Below, one piece after another: positions 19,290 to 33,580 of a stretch of DNA of 64,000 bases (positions are counted from its first letter, which is position 1; every line of letters begins with the position of its first letter). Location: the NCBI GenBank assembly GCA_034769895.1, contig CM068373.1, positions 280,333,158 through 280,397,157 on the forward strand. The letters run 5' to 3'. The translations under genes were made by a program, and so were the position numbers. The notes under the pieces were generated by a model, which was not told the origin of the DNA, did no database searches, and was given only the letters and a program-made list of their open reading frames with translations. Source of the stretch: Magicicada septendecula. Lineage: Eukaryota > Arthropoda > Insecta > Hemiptera > Cicadidae.

Positions 19290-21096
19290 CTTCTATTATA
19301 AACTATACTTGTGTGTGTGCGTGTAGTGCAGTTTTCAATGTGGGCGTTAACGCAATTACAAAATTAAATTAATATGAATGTAAATGTTGTGGGTCAAATT
19401 GACTTCAATAAAGAAAATACTAATGCATCTTGCACTCAGCTGTGTTTGGTGTTATAAATAATTATGAAATACGTAATTAATTAATTTGAATATTTCAACG
19501 ACATACTTAAAAAATAATTGGTAGATGAGCGAAATAAGTCACAGCTGGGGAGCTTAATACCGATTAATATGAATTAGTGGCGATGTGTGTGTGTGCGCTG
19601 TTGATGTTTAAAGTTGGTGTTGGAATTTAATGTGGACGGCCTATGTGGCGTATTTTTTCTTATGACACCCTCTACAACCTATTACATGTCACAGGTGCTC
19701 GAACAAAGGCGAGATGGGTGTCGGGTGTGACGAACAACAGTCCACCCTACTGGCAAAGACGATCTTCTAGCCACGATTGCCGTCAGTCGAGAACAACTGT
19801 TCGGACACTCTTCCAATGCTATGCTGCCCCCAGGACTTGTGATACGACCGTTACATTACTGATCAGCACCAATATTGACTAAGTACACCGGACAATCCAG
19901 GTGGGAACATTCTAATTATCTATTTCTCTCTCAATGACATGGTGAATGCACGGAAGCTCCCAGAAGCTCAGTCGTGAAGTTTTAATCGTTATACTCTAGC
20001 ACAAACTCTCATGTTCAATTATGTTACTGCATGTGTGAACATTACAGCAGTAGACCTAATGAAAGCTCTTATAAATATTTATAATATGTAAGAAATTACA
20101 CACATATCGCAGTTTGCTGCAAGTTCTAACTTTTCATCTAATTAAGACCATTAGGGAGTTAATTATCTTGTGCTTTCATGTCATCCGGTCATGGCAGAGT
20201 TTTAATCACGTAACGGGGGCTGTCTGATGCTTTAGTTGAGAAACTATTTTCTTTCTCACATATACTTAGTGCTTTTATGATTAAAGTCAGGGTCGTTTAG
20301 TATGTTGAGTCTTGGGGCGGTCACTTACATTCTCTGGTGTTAATTGCCAAGGCAAATCTATGCTTAGGAGCTGTGATTATCAGATTACCCTGTCATTTAT
20401 ATTTGTACATATATATACATATTATGGTGCATTCATTTACGGTAGTTGGAATGGGTTTATGAGGAATTTAGTACTGATATGAGGGGTGTTGTGTTATTCA
20501 TGTTGTGTATGTGTTTGTGTGTGTAATTTTACTATATTTTGCTGGGGGAATATGTAATGAATTTAAAAAGGAAAAAACCATAAATGTGCTTACTAAGACA
20601 AAAAGGCTAGCCTATTTGAAACTATACAACACTTATGGATTAGTGAATTGCTTTTATGAATGAGATTATTGCTACCATTGACTCATACATAATCAGGCAG
20701 GAATTTTGCAATTATGTTAATATCAAATTCACTTACATTTTTTGACATTATGAATATTAATTGATATACATATATATATGTAATCCTGCCATTAATTGTG
20801 TGCTTATACAATCGAGAACTTGTCATTTTATGTAACATTTTGCAGGCTTAATAAAGCATACGCTTGTTGGTTAAAGGACTTTTTCATTTGCAGGTCCTGT
20901 CATTCACCTGGGGGGACATGTCTGTAATTGTAATTGGGCCTTGCACACTTTTGCTTCCTCTAGGTTTTCCTACCTAGTTCTAAATATGATGTCTCTCCCC
21001 TTTACAAAAAAAAACTTAATAAAAATAAAATTAAATAAAATAAAAATTCAAAAAAAAATTACAAAAAAAAACTTAGAAAAATAAAGGGGGGTTTCA

Positions 21097-23064
21097 AATG
21101 TTTGATCAGAGCGTGGTTATGATTCTAGGTAGGTAGTAGGTATTATTTCTGCCTTTTTTTTTTTTTCTTTTGAACTTGAGAAATTTTAGAATCTGGGGAC
21201 TTACATTTATTTCCTTAAATGAAACCTGGTGTGGCTACAGACATGTCAACTGGTGTTAGGACTTGCAAATTATCTCAAATTATTTTTTAATTGGAATCCA
21301 AGTGTTGTAAGAAAACTTAATGGTAGTGTAACGAATTAATAGAAAGAATAACCAGAAAAATAGCACATTTTATAAAATGAATAAGGGGTTGATGAAGTTT
21401 AAAATAATTTAATATGTGTTAGTGTTTAAGTGATTATTTTGTGATGTTGAGTGTAAGATGAATTTTGAAGAGGGGTTATAAGAATGTGATTGATTTTTTT
21501 TAATGAATGTGTGCTGATTGACTTCACTTGCACATACCCTGGAGCTCAAACAGATTCTGGACGTGATGAGGGCCGTCAGTACTTGTCGATTTTGATTGTG
21601 ATTTGTCTCCTGGATTAGGCAACGTGTTTTATTGCACCCCGTTATATGGTAATTGTTAATTGAGGGCGTTGCGTTGCGGTATCGGGTATTTTGAATGCGG
21701 TTATGGTCCGACCAAGGGTCATGGATGTGATGGTTTTATATTTTCGATTACATACAATTTTATGTGTACTTTGGGGATTGTATTTAGTGAGTCAGTTTTG
21801 TGGTTTTGTGTCGTGTTCTCTTCTGGAAATTTTATATGGCTGTTTCTCTGCTTTTATGACTCCCATCTCGTCGCATCGCTAGAGCACTCTGGAGCGGCTC
21901 AAAGGAAGAAGAGTACTTGAGTTTTTTCCGGATTCTTTGTCATTATGTTTTGTAGGGTAAGTTGTGTTATGTGTTTTATGGGGATTTAAGTTATTGTGTT
22001 GTGTTTGAGAATTGTGCAACTCTGGCGACGGTATGTTACCAGGAATTGTCCCACCCCATTTCAGGGATTTTCCAGAAACTTTCAGTATTGGATGGAGTAG
22101 ATGAGGACAGGTTGTTGGTCTTCTCGGACCTGGTCCTGTAGATTATCAGTTTCGCCTGTTCTAAAAATAAGATGGAGAAGTTATGTGCTGTGGTTTCCTG
22201 GTTCATAGAGGTTGAATTTGGTTGTCGATCATTGTAGCGTCGGTCCATGCCGCATTCATCGTTTGATTTCTCTGGTGTGTCAGTTTTGGATTAAGTGTGG
22301 TTTGTTTAGACGGTGGAAAAGTAAATACCCCTCCCCTCTTGCTAGTTAAGCTGCTTTGAAAAGTTAAGAAATAGGATTGATGTTCGCGTGCCCTCTGCAC
22401 GGTCTTCTCTGCCTTGTGAATCGGGTCCGCCCACCCTAGTGTGGGGAGGTGGGCCAGTCATGTGTCAAGGATGGAGGATGCCTTGTTTGCTTCACATGGC
22501 TGGTCGGTCCACGACGGTGGACGGTTCTCGAAGGGTACTCGCATATCAAGGTTTGTAACACCTTGTTAGCCTTCGGGCGTGAATATGTGAGTGCCAGGAG
22601 AGTTAGGTGGTGGTCACCGGAGATGGTGACGTGTTGGGGCGGTCCTGAGAGTTGGCATGGAGGAGAGGACTCGCGTGGGGGATGGTCGCAGTGTGGTAGA
22701 GATTTTCAGTCCTGGGAAGGGAGGAATAGTGTTAATGGTCCTGAGTCTCAGTTGTTGAGTTTGGGAGGCCTTGGTGATCAGTACTCAGAGCTGGTCGGCG
22801 ATTCTTCTCTTTCTCCTGTTCTTTTCTGTCCCTTATATCTGCATGCGGACCAGGGCCCGGCGAGCATGCAGGACTCACACTTACATCTTCTCTTTCAGAC
22901 ACACATTCACTGACTCACACCTCTTCCTTCGGCTTTTCGTTTTCCTGTGTCACTGAACTCACCAAGAGCGATTTAGAATCTGAGATTTTCCTGGTTTTCC
23001 CGCAGCCGTCGTGCTTGAGGACTTGTTGTTTTGGGTCAACCATGTTGCCCTTTTGGGGTGAGGG
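21097..23064 (+). repeat. element T internal block 1 (1968 bp)
   Basis: Noncoding: no gag or pol motif. The largest frame (22449-22913, 154 codons, Trp/Gly-rich) has no recognisable domain and is broken in block 5. Splice-acceptor-like tracts lie at about 22885-22900 (tctctttcag) and 22990-23004 (ttttcccgcag). Ends in the purine tract GGGGTGAGGG (23055-23064). Confidence 0.75.
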
Positions 23065-25246
23065 TGTGCCGTACTGTGTTCGGCAGCGTATTATAAGTTT
23101 TTTTAAAACGAGCGGCGCTGACGTCACGCACGGCCACGGTAGTTTGTTGTCGTCCGGTTAATGCACACAGATGTAGTGCAACTACGCAATTCAGTTGGCG
23201 CGTCCAGCTGTTTCTGTACATTCCTGCTGCGAGAGTTTACTTGGGTAGACTGAAACATTGAATCGGTCTCATTTCTGTTCTATCCTCCAACCTGGTCATC
23301 TGCTCTCGACTGGCGGCAACCTTCTGTTCAGGACTTCCTCGGCTATCGCTATGGTTGGCTAAATAAAGTATAGCTCCAGGTATGTACAAGTTAGCGGGTT
23401 CTAAAAATATTCTAACCCCAAATATATTTTTGTGTTTCAGCTTCTATTATAAACTATACTTTGTGTGTGCGTGTAGTGCAGTTTTCAATGTGGGCGTTAA
23501 CGCAATTACAAAATTAAATTAATATGAATGTAAATGTTGTGGGTCAAATTGACTTCAATAAAGAAAATACTAATGCATCTTGCACTCAGCTGTGTTTGGT
23601 GTTATAAATAATTATGAAATACGTAATTAATTAATTTGAATATTTCAACGACATACTTAAAAAATAATTGGTAGATGAGCGAAATAAGTCACAGCTGGGG
23701 AGCTTAATACCGATTAATATGAATTAGTGGCGATGTGTGTGTGTGCGCTGTTGATGTTTAAAGTTGGTGTTGGAATTTAATGTGGACGGCCTATGTGGCG
23801 TATTTTTTCTTATGACACCCTCTACAACCTATTACATGTCACAGGTGCTCGAACAAAGGCGAGATGGGTGTCGGGTGTGACGAACAACAGTCCACCCTAC
23901 TGGCAAAGACGATCTTCTAGCCACGATTGCCGTCAGTCGAGAACAACTGTTCGGACACTCTTCCAATGCTATGCTGCCCCCAGGACTTGTGATACGACCG
24001 TTACATTACTGATCAGCACCAATATTGACTAAGTACACCGGACAATCCAGGTGGGAACATTCTAATTATCTATTTCTCTCTCAATGACATGGTGAATGCA
24101 CGGAAGCTCCCAGAAGCTCAGTCGTGAAGTTTTAATCGTTATACTCTAGCACAAACTCTCATGTTCAATTATGTTACTGCATGTGTGAACATTACAGCAG
24201 TAGACCTAATGAAAGCTCTTATAAATATTTATAATATGTAAGAAATTACACACATATCGCAGTTTGCTGTAAGTTCTAACTTTTCATCTAATTAAGACCA
24301 TTAGGGAGTTAATTATCTTGTGCTTTCATGTCATCCGGTCATGGCAGAGTTTTAATCACGTAACGGGGGCTGTCTGATGCTTTAGTTGAGAAACTATTTT
24401 CTTTCTCACATATACTTAGTGCTTTTATGATTAAAGTCAGGGTCGTTTAGTATGTTGAGTCTTGGGGCGGTCACTTACATTCTCTGGTGTTAATTGCCAA
24501 GGCAAATCTATGCTTAGGAGCTGTGATTATCAGATTACCCTGTCATTTATATTTGTACATATATATACATATTATGGTGCATTCATTTACGGTAGTTGGA
24601 ATGGGTTTATGAGGAATTTAGTACTGATATGAGGGGTGTTGTGTTATTCATGTTGTGTATGTGTTTGTGTGTGTAATTTTACTATATTTTGCTGGGGGAA
24701 TATGTAATGAATTTAAAAAGGAAAAAACCATAAATGTGCTTACTAAGACAAAAAGGCTAGCCTATTTGAAACTATACAACACTTATGGATTAGTGAATTG
24801 CTTTTATGAATGAGATTATTGCTACCATTGACTCATACATAATCAGGCAGGAATTTTGCAATTATGTTAATATCAAATTCACTTACATTTTTTGACATTA
24901 TGAATATTAATTGATATACATATATATATGTAATCCTGCCATTAATTGTGTGCTTATACAATCGAGAACTTGTCATTTTATGTAACATTTTGCAGGCTTA
25001 ATAAAGCATACGCTTGTTGGTTAAAGGACTTTTTCATTTGCAGGTCCTGTCATTCACCTGGGGGGACATGTCTGTAATTGTAATTGGGCCTTGCACACTT
25101 TTGCTTCCTCTAGGTTTTCCTACCTAGTTCTAAATATGATGTCTCTCCCCTTTACAAAAAAAAACTTAATAAAAATAAAATTAAATAAAATAAAAATTCA
25201 AAAAAAAATTACAAAAAAAAACTTAGAAAAATAAAGGGGGGTTTCA
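23065..25246 (+). repeat. element T LTR 2 (2182 bp)
   Basis: Lacks the 7-bp cacacgg duplication present near the CRE in the other LTRs. Like LTR 1 it has the short form of the acacac tract near 24250. Confidence 0.85.
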
Positions 25247-27214
25247 AATGTTTGATCAGAGCGTGGTTATGATTCTAGGTAGGTAGTAGGTATTATTTCT
25301 GCCTTTTTTTTTTTTTCTTTTGAACTTGAGAAATTTTAGAATCTGGGGACTTACATTTATTTCCTTAAATGAAACCTGGTGTGGCTACAGACATGTCAGC
25401 TGGTGTTAGGACTTGCAAATTATCTCAAATTATTTTTTAATTGGAATCCAAGTGTTGTAAGAAAACTTAATGGTAGTGTAACGAATTAATAGAAAGAATA
25501 ACCAGAAAAATAGCACATTTTATAAAATGAATAAGGGGTTGATGAAGTTTAAAATAATTTAATATGTGTTAGTGTTTAAGTGATTATTTTGTGATGTTGA
25601 GTGTAAGATGAATTTTGAAGAGGGGTTATAAGAATGTGATTGATTTTTTTTAATGAATGTGTGCTGATTGACTTCACTTGCACATACCCTGGAGCTCAAA
25701 CAGATTCTGGACGTGATGAGGGCCGTCAGTACTTGTCGATTTTGATTGTGATTTGTCTCCTGGATTAGGCAACGTGTTTTATTGCACCCCGTTATATGGT
25801 AATTGTTAATTGAGGGCGTTGCGTTGCGGTATCGGGTATTTTGAATGCGGTTATGGTCCGACCAAGGGTCATGGATGTGATGGTTTTATATTTTCGATTA
25901 CATACAATTTTATGTGTACTTTGGGGATTGTATTTAGTGAGTCAGTTTTGTGGTTTTGTGTCGTGTTCTCTTCTGGAAATTTTATATGGCTGTTTCTCTG
26001 CTTTTATGACTCCCATCTCGTCGCATCGCTAGAGCACTCTGGAGCGGCTCAAAGGAAGAAGAGTACTTGAGTTTTTTCCGGATTCTTTGTCATTATGTTT
26101 TGTAGGGTAAGTTGTGTTATGTGTTTTATGGGGATTTAAGTTATTGTGTTGTGTTTGAGAATTGTGCAACTCTGGCGACGGTATGTTACCAGGAATTGTC
26201 CCACCCCATTTCAGGGATTTTCCAGAAACTTTCAGTATTGGATGGAGTAGATGAGGACAGGTTGTTGGTCTTCTCGGACCTGGTCCTGTAGATTATCAGT
26301 TTCGCCTGTTCTAAAAATAAGATGGAGAAGTTATGTGCTGTGGTTTCCTGGTTCATAGAGGTTGAATTTGGTTGTCGATCATTGTAGCGTCGGTCCATGC
26401 CGCATTCATCGTTTGATTTCTCTGGTGTGTCAGTTTTGGATTAAGTGTGGTTTGTTTAGACGGTGGAAAAGTAAATACCCCTCCCCTCTTGCTAGTTAAG
26501 CTGCTTTGAAAAGTTAAGAAATAGGATTGATGTTCGCGTGCCCTCTGCACGGTCTTCTCTGCCTTGTGAATCGGGTCCGCCCACCCTAGTGTGGGGAGGT
26601 GGGCCAGTCATGTGTCAAGGATGGAGGATGCCTTGTTTGCTTCACATGGCTGGTCGGTCCACGACGGTGGACGGTTCTCGAAGGGTACTCGCATATCAAG
26701 GTTTGTAACACCTTGTTAGCCTTCGGGCATGAATATGTGAGTGCCAGGAGAGTTAGGTGGTGGTCACCGGAGATGGTGACGTGTTGGGGCGGTCCTGAGA
26801 GTTGGCATGGAGGAGAGGACTCGCGTGGGGGATGGTCGCAGTGTGGTAGAGATTTTCAGTCCTGGGAAGGGAGGAATAGTGTTAATGGTCCTGGGTCTCA
26901 GTTGTTGAGTTTGGGAGGCCTTGGTTATCAGTACTCAGAGCTGGTCGGCGATTCTTCTCTTTCTCCTGTTCTTTTCTGTCCCTTATATCTGCATGCGGAC
27001 CAGGGCCCGGCGAGCATGCAGGACTCACACTTACATCTTCTCTTTCAGACACACATTCACTGACTCACACCTCTTCCTTCGGCTTTTCGTTTTCCTGTGT
27101 CACTGAACTCACCAAGAGCGATTTAGAATCTGAGATTTTCCTGGTTTTCCCGCAGCCGTCGTGCTTGAGGACTTGTTGTTTTGGGTCAACCATGTTGCCC
27201 TTTTGGGGTGAGGG
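25247..27214 (+). repeat. element T internal block 2 (1968 bp)
   Basis: Noncoding; shares cgggcatgaat and ggttatcag variants with blocks 3 and 4. Confidence 0.75.
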
Positions 27215-29413
27215 TGTGCCGTACTGTGTTCGGCAGCGTATTATAAGTTTTTTTAAAACGAGCGGCGCTGACGTCACGCACGGCCACACGGCCACGGTAG
27301 TTTGTTGTCGTCCGGTTAATGCACACAGATGTAGTGCAACTACGCAATTCAGTTGGCGCGTCCAGCTGTTTCTGTACATTCCTGCTGCGAGAGTTTACTT
27401 GGGTAGACTGAAACATTGAATCGGTCTCATTTCTGTTCTATCCTCCAACCTGGTCATCTGCTCTCGACTGGCGGCAACCTTCTGTTCAGGACTTCCTCGG
27501 CTATCGCTATGGTTGGCTAAATAAAGTATAGCTCCAGGTATGTACAAGTTAGCGGGTTCTAAAAATATTCTAACCCCAAATATATTTTTGTGTTTCAGCT
27601 TCTATTATAAACTATACTTGTGTGTGTGCGTGTAGTGCAGTTTTCAATGTGGGCGTTAACGCAATTACAAAATTAAATTAATATGAATGTAAATGTTGTG
27701 GGTCAAATTGACTTCAATAAAGAAAATACTAATGCATCTTGCACTCAGCTGTGTTTGGTGTTATAAATAATTATGAAATACGTAATTAATTAATTTGAAT
27801 ATTTCAACGACATACTTAAAAAATAATTGGTAGATGAGCGAAATAAGTCACAGCTGGGGAGCTTAATACCGATTAATATGAATTAGTGGCGATGTGTGTG
27901 TGTGCGCTGTTGATGTTTAAAGTTGGTGTTGGAATTTAATGTGGACGGCCTATGTGGCGTATTTTTTCTTATGACACCCTCTACAACCTATTACATGTCA
28001 CAGGTGCTCGAACAAAGGCGAGATGGGTGTCGGGTGTGACGAACAACAGTCCACCCTACTGGCAGAGACGATCTTCTAGCCACGATTGCCGTCAGTCGAG
28101 AACAACTGTTCGGACACTCTTCCAACGCTATGCTGCCCCCAGGACTTGTGATACGACCGTTACATTACTGATCAGCGCCAATATTGACTAAGTACACCGG
28201 ACAATCCAGGTGGGAACATTCTAATTATCTATTTCTCTCTCAACGACATGGTGAATGCACGGAAGCTCCCAGAAGCTCAGTCGTGAAGTTTTAATCGTTA
28301 TACTCTAGCACAAACTCTCATGTTCAATTATGTTACTGCATGTGTGAACATTACAGCAGTAGACCTAATGAAAGCTCTTATAAATATTTATAATGTGTAA
28401 GAAATTACACACATACACACATATCGCAGTTTGCTGTAAGTTCTAACTTTTCATCTAATTAAGACCATTAGGGAGTTAATTATCTTGTGCTTTCATGTCA
28501 TCCGGTCATGGCAGAGTTTTAATCACGTAACGGGGGCTGTCTGATGCTTTAGTTGAGAAACTATTTTCTTTCTCACATATACTTAGTGCTTTTATGATTA
28601 AAGTCAGGGTCGTTTAGTATGTTGAGTCTTGGGGCGGTCACTTACATTCTCTGGTGTTAATTGCCAAGGAAAATCTATGCTTAGGAGCTGTGATTATCAG
28701 ATTACCCTGTCATTTATATTTGTACATATATATACATATTATGGTGCATTCATTTACGGTAGTTGGAATGGGTTTATGAGGAATTTAGTACTGATATGAG
28801 GGGTGTTGTGTTATTCATGTTGTGTATGTGTTTGTGTGTGTAATTTTACTATATTTTGCTGGGGGAATATGTAATGAATTTAAAAAGGAAAAAACCATAA
28901 ATGTGCTTACTAAGACAAAAAGGCTAGCCTATTTGAAACTATACAACACTTATGGATTAGTGAATTGCTTTTATGAATGAGATTATTGCTACCATTGACT
29001 CATACATAATCAGGCAGGAATTTTGCAATTATGTTAATATCAAATTCACTTACATTTTTTGACATTATGAATATTAATTGATATACATATATATATGTAA
29101 TCCTGCCATTAATTGTGTGCTTATACAATCGAGAACTTGTCATTTTATGTAACATTTTGCAGGCTTAATAAAGCATACGCTTGTTGGTTAAAGGACTTTT
29201 TCATTTGCAGGTCCTGTCATTCACCTGGGGGGACATGTCTGTAATTGTAATTGGGCCTTGCACACTTTTGCTTCCTCTAGGTTTTCCTACCTAGTTCTAA
29301 ATATGATGTCTCTCCCCTTTACAAAAAAAAACTTAATAAAAATAAAATTAAATAAAATAAAAATTCAAAAAAAAATTACAAAAAAAAACTTAGAAAAATA
29401 AAGGGGGGTTTCA
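27215..29413 (+). repeat. element T LTR 3 (2199 bp)
   Basis: Has the long acacacatacacacat form and the ggaaaatc variant shared with LTRs 4 and 5. Confidence 0.85.
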
Positions 29414-31381
29414 AATGTTTGATCAGAGCGTGGTTATGATTCTAGGTAGGTAGTAGGTATTATTTCTGCCTTTTTTTTTTTTTCTTTTGAACTTGAGAAA
29501 TTTTAGAATCTGGGGACTTACATTTATTTCCTTAAATGAAACCTGGTGTGGCTACAGACATGTCAGCTGGTGTTAGGACTTGCAAATTATCTCAAATTAT
29601 TTTTTAATTGGAATCCAAGTGTTGTAAGAAAACTTAATGGTAGTGTAACGAATTAATAGAAAGAATAACCAGAAAAATAGCACATTTTATAAAATGAATA
29701 AGGGGTTGATGAAGTTTAAAATAATTTAATATGTGTTAGTGTTTAAGTGATTATTTTGTGATGTTGAGTGTAAGATGAATTTTGAAGAGGGGTTATAAGA
29801 ATGTGATTGATTTTTTTTAATGAATGTGTGCTGATTGACTTCACTTGCACATACCCTGGAGCTCAAACAGATTCTGGACGTGATGAGGGCCGTCAGTACT
29901 TGTCGATTTTGATTGTGATTTGTCTCCTGGATTAGGCAACGTGTTTTATTGCACCCCGTTATATGGTAATTGTTAATTGAGGGCGTTGCGTTGCGGTATC
30001 GGGTATTTTGAATGCGGTTATGGTCCGACCAAGGGTCATGGATGTGATGGTTTTATATTTTCGATTACATACAATTTTATGTGTACTTTGGGGATTGTAT
30101 TTAGTGAGTCAGTTTTGTGGTTTTGTGTCGTGTTCTCTTCTGGAAATTTTATATGGCTGTTTCTCTGCTTTTATGACTCCCATCTCGTCGCATCGCTAGA
30201 GCACTCTGGAGCGGCTCAAAGGAAGAAGAGTACTTGAGTTTTTTCCGGATTCTTTGTCATTATGTTTTGTAGGGTAAGTTGTGTTATGTGTTTTATGGGG
30301 ATTTAAGTTATTGTGTTGTGTTTGAGAATTGTGCAACTCTGGCGACGGTATGTTACCAGGAATTGTCCCACCCCATTTCAGGGATTTTCCAGAAACTTTC
30401 AGTATTGGATGGAGTAGATGAGGACAGGTTGTTGGTCTTCTCGGACCTGGTCCTGTAGATTATCAGTTTCGCCTGTTCTAAAAATAAGATGGAGAAGTTA
30501 TGTGCTGTGGTTTCCTGGTTCATAGAGGTTGAATTTGGTTGTCGATCATTGTAGCGTCGGTCCATGCCGCATTCATCGTTTGATTTCTCTGGTGTGTCAG
30601 TTTTGGATTAAGTGTGGTTTGTTTAGACGGTGGAAAAGTAAATACCCCTCCCCTCTTGCTAGTTAAGCTGCTTTGAAAAGTTAAGAAATAGGATTGATGT
30701 TCGCGTGCCCTCTGCACGGTCTTCTCTGCCTTGTGAATCGGGTCCGCCCACCCTAGTGTGGGGAGGTGGGCCAGTCATGTGTCAAGGATGGAGGATGCCT
30801 TGTTTGCTTCACATGGCTGGTCGGTCCACGACGGTGGACGGTTCTCGAAGGGTACTCGCATATCAAGGTTTGTAACACCTTGTTAGCCTTCGGGCATGAA
30901 TATGTGAGTGCCAGGAGAGTTAGGTGGTGGTCACCGGAGATGGTGACGTGTTGGGGCGGTCCTGAGAGTTGGCATGGAGGAGAGGACTCGCGTGGGGGAT
31001 GGTCGCAGTGTGGTAGAGATTTTCAGTCCTGGGAAGGGAGGAATAGTGTTAATGGTCCTGGGTCTCAGTTGTTGAGTTTGGGAGGCCTTGGTTATCAGTA
31101 CTCAGAGCTGGTCGGCGATTCTTCTCTTTCTCCTGTTCTTTTCTGTCCCTTATATCTGCATGCGGACCAGGGCCCGGCGAGCATGCAGGACTCACACTTA
31201 CATCTTCTCTTTCAGACACACATTCACTGACTCACACCTCTTCCTTCGGCTTTTCGTTTTCCTGTGTCACTGAACTCACCAAGAGCGATTTAGAATCTGA
31301 GATTTTCCTGGTTTTCCCGCAGCCGTCGTGCTTGAGGACTTGTTGTTTTGGGTCAACCATGTTGCCCTTTTGGGGTGAGGG
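29414..31381 (+). repeat. element T internal block 3 (1968 bp)
   Basis: Noncoding; no difference from block 4 noticed in the stretches compared. Confidence 0.75.
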
Positions 31382-33580
31382 TGTGCCGTACTGTGTTCGG
31401 CAGCGTATTATAAGTTTTTTTAAAACGAGCGGCGCTGACGTCACGCACGGCCACACGGCCACGGTAGTTTGTTGTCGTCCGGTTAATGCACACAGATGTA
31501 GTGCAACTACGCAATTCAGTTGGCGCGTCCAGCTGTTTCTGTACATTCCTGCTGCGAGAGTTTACTTGGGTAGACTGAAACATTGAATCGGTCTCATTTC
31601 TGTTCTATCCTCCAACCTGGTCATCTGCTCTCGACTGGCGGCAACCTTCTGTTCAGGACTTCCTCGGCTATCGCTATGGTTGGCTAAATAAAGTATAGCT
31701 CCAGGTATGTACAAGTTAGCGGGTTCTAAAAATATTCTAACCCCAAATATATTTTTGTGTTTCAGCTTCTATTATAAACTATACTTGTGTGTGTGCGTGT
31801 AGTGCAGTTTTCAATGTGGGCGTTAACGCAATTACAAAATTAAATTAATATGAATGTAAATGTTGTGGGTCAAATTGACTTCAATAAAGAAAATACTAAT
31901 GCATCTTGCACTCAGCTGTGTTTGGTGTTATAAATAATTATGAAATACGTAATTAATTAATTTGAATATTTCAACGACATACTTAAAAAATAATTGGTAG
32001 ATGAGCGAAATAAGTCACAGCTGGGGAGCTTAATACCGATTAATATGAATTAGTGGCGATGTGTGTGTGTGCGCTGTTGATGTTTAAAGTTGGTGTTGGA
32101 ATTTAATGTGGACGGCCTATGTGGCGTATTTTTTCTTATGACACCCTCTACAACCTATTACATGTCACAGGTGCTCGAACAAAGGCGAGATGGGTGTCGG
32201 GTGTGACGAACAACAGTCCACCCTACTGGCAGAGACGATCTTCTAGCCACGATTGCCGTCAGTCGAGAACAACTGTTCGGACACTCTTCCAACGCTATGC
32301 TGCCCCCAGGACTTGTGATACGACCGTTACATTACTGATCAGCGCCAATATTGACTAAGTACACCGGACAATCCAGGTGGGAACATTCTAATTATCTATT
32401 TCTCTCTCAACGACATGGTGAATGCACGGAAGCTCCCAGAAGCTCAGTCGTGAAGTTTTAATCGTTATACTCTAGCACAAACTCTCATGTTCAATTATGT
32501 TACTGCATGTGTGAACATTACAGCAGTAGACCTAATGAAAGCTCTTATAAATATTTATAATGTGTAAGAAATTACACACATACACACATATCGCAGTTTG
32601 CTGTAAGTTCTAACTTTTCATCTAATTAAGACCATTAGGGAGTTAATTATCTTGTGCTTTCATGTCATCCGGTCATGGCAGAGTTTTAATCACGTAACGG
32701 GGGCTGTCTGATGCTTTAGTTGAGAAACTATTTTCTTTCTCACATATACTTAGTGCTTTTATGATTAAAGTCAGGGTCGTTTAGTATGTTGAGTCTTGGG
32801 GCGGTCACTTACATTCTCTGGTGTTAATTGCCAAGGAAAATCTATGCTTAGGAGCTGTGATTATCAGATTACCCTGTCATTTATATTTGTACATATATAT
32901 ACATATTATGGTGCATTCATTTACGGTAGTTGGAATGGGTTTATGAGGAATTTAGTACTGATATGAGGGGTGTTGTGTTATTCATGTTGTGTATGTGTTT
33001 GTGTGTGTAATTTTACTATATTTTGCTGGGGGAATATGTAATGAATTTAAAAAGGAAAAAACCATAAATGTGCTTACTAAGACAAAAAGGCTAGCCTATT
33101 TGAAACTATACAACACTTATGGATTAGTGAATTGCTTTTATGAATGAGATTATTGCTACCATTGACTCATACATAATCAGGCAGGAATTTTGCAATTATG
33201 TTAATATCAAATTCACTTACATTTTTTGACATTATGAATATTAATTGATATACATATATATATGTAATCCTGCCATTAATTGTGTGCTTATACAATCGAG
33301 AACTTGTCATTTTATGTAACATTTTGCAGGCTTAATAAAGCATACGCTTGTTGGTTAAAGGACTTTTTCATTTGCAGGTCCTGTCATTCACCTGGGGGGA
33401 CATGTCTGTAATTGTAATTGGGCCTTGCACACTTTTGCTTCCTCTAGGTTTTCCTACCTAGTTCTAAATATGATGTCTCTCCCCTTTACAAAAAAAAACT
33501 TAATAAAAATAAAATTAAATAAAATAAAAATTCAAAAAAAAATTACAAAAAAAAACTTAGAAAAATAAAGGGGGGTTTCA
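31382..33580 (+). repeat. element T LTR 4 (2199 bp)
   Basis: No difference from LTR 3 noticed in the stretches compared, consistent with a very recent duplication of a 4167-bp unit. Confidence 0.85.

Larger units (their letters stand above)
18906..21096 (+). repeat. element T LTR 1 (2191 bp)
   Basis: Left edge of the array. Contains a TATA-like box and CRE near its start, a candidate 61-bp intron, AATAAA signals at 19211 and 20850, and an A-rich end followed by aggggggtttca. Shares gtatttttaaaac, gccatggtag and gttaacggg with LTR 6, against gttttttt, gccacggtag and gttagcggg in LTRs 2-5. Confidence 0.85.

Noticed and set aside
21660-21920. Repeated 86-codon Phe/Cys-rich frame in each array unit
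   Set aside because: No homology seen and an ordinary consequence of T/G-rich sequence; the start differs in block 5.
22449-22913. 154-codon frame repeated in the array internals
   Set aside because: Trp/Gly-rich, with no domain; broken by a stop in block 5. Conservation among copies reflects recent duplication, not coding constraint.
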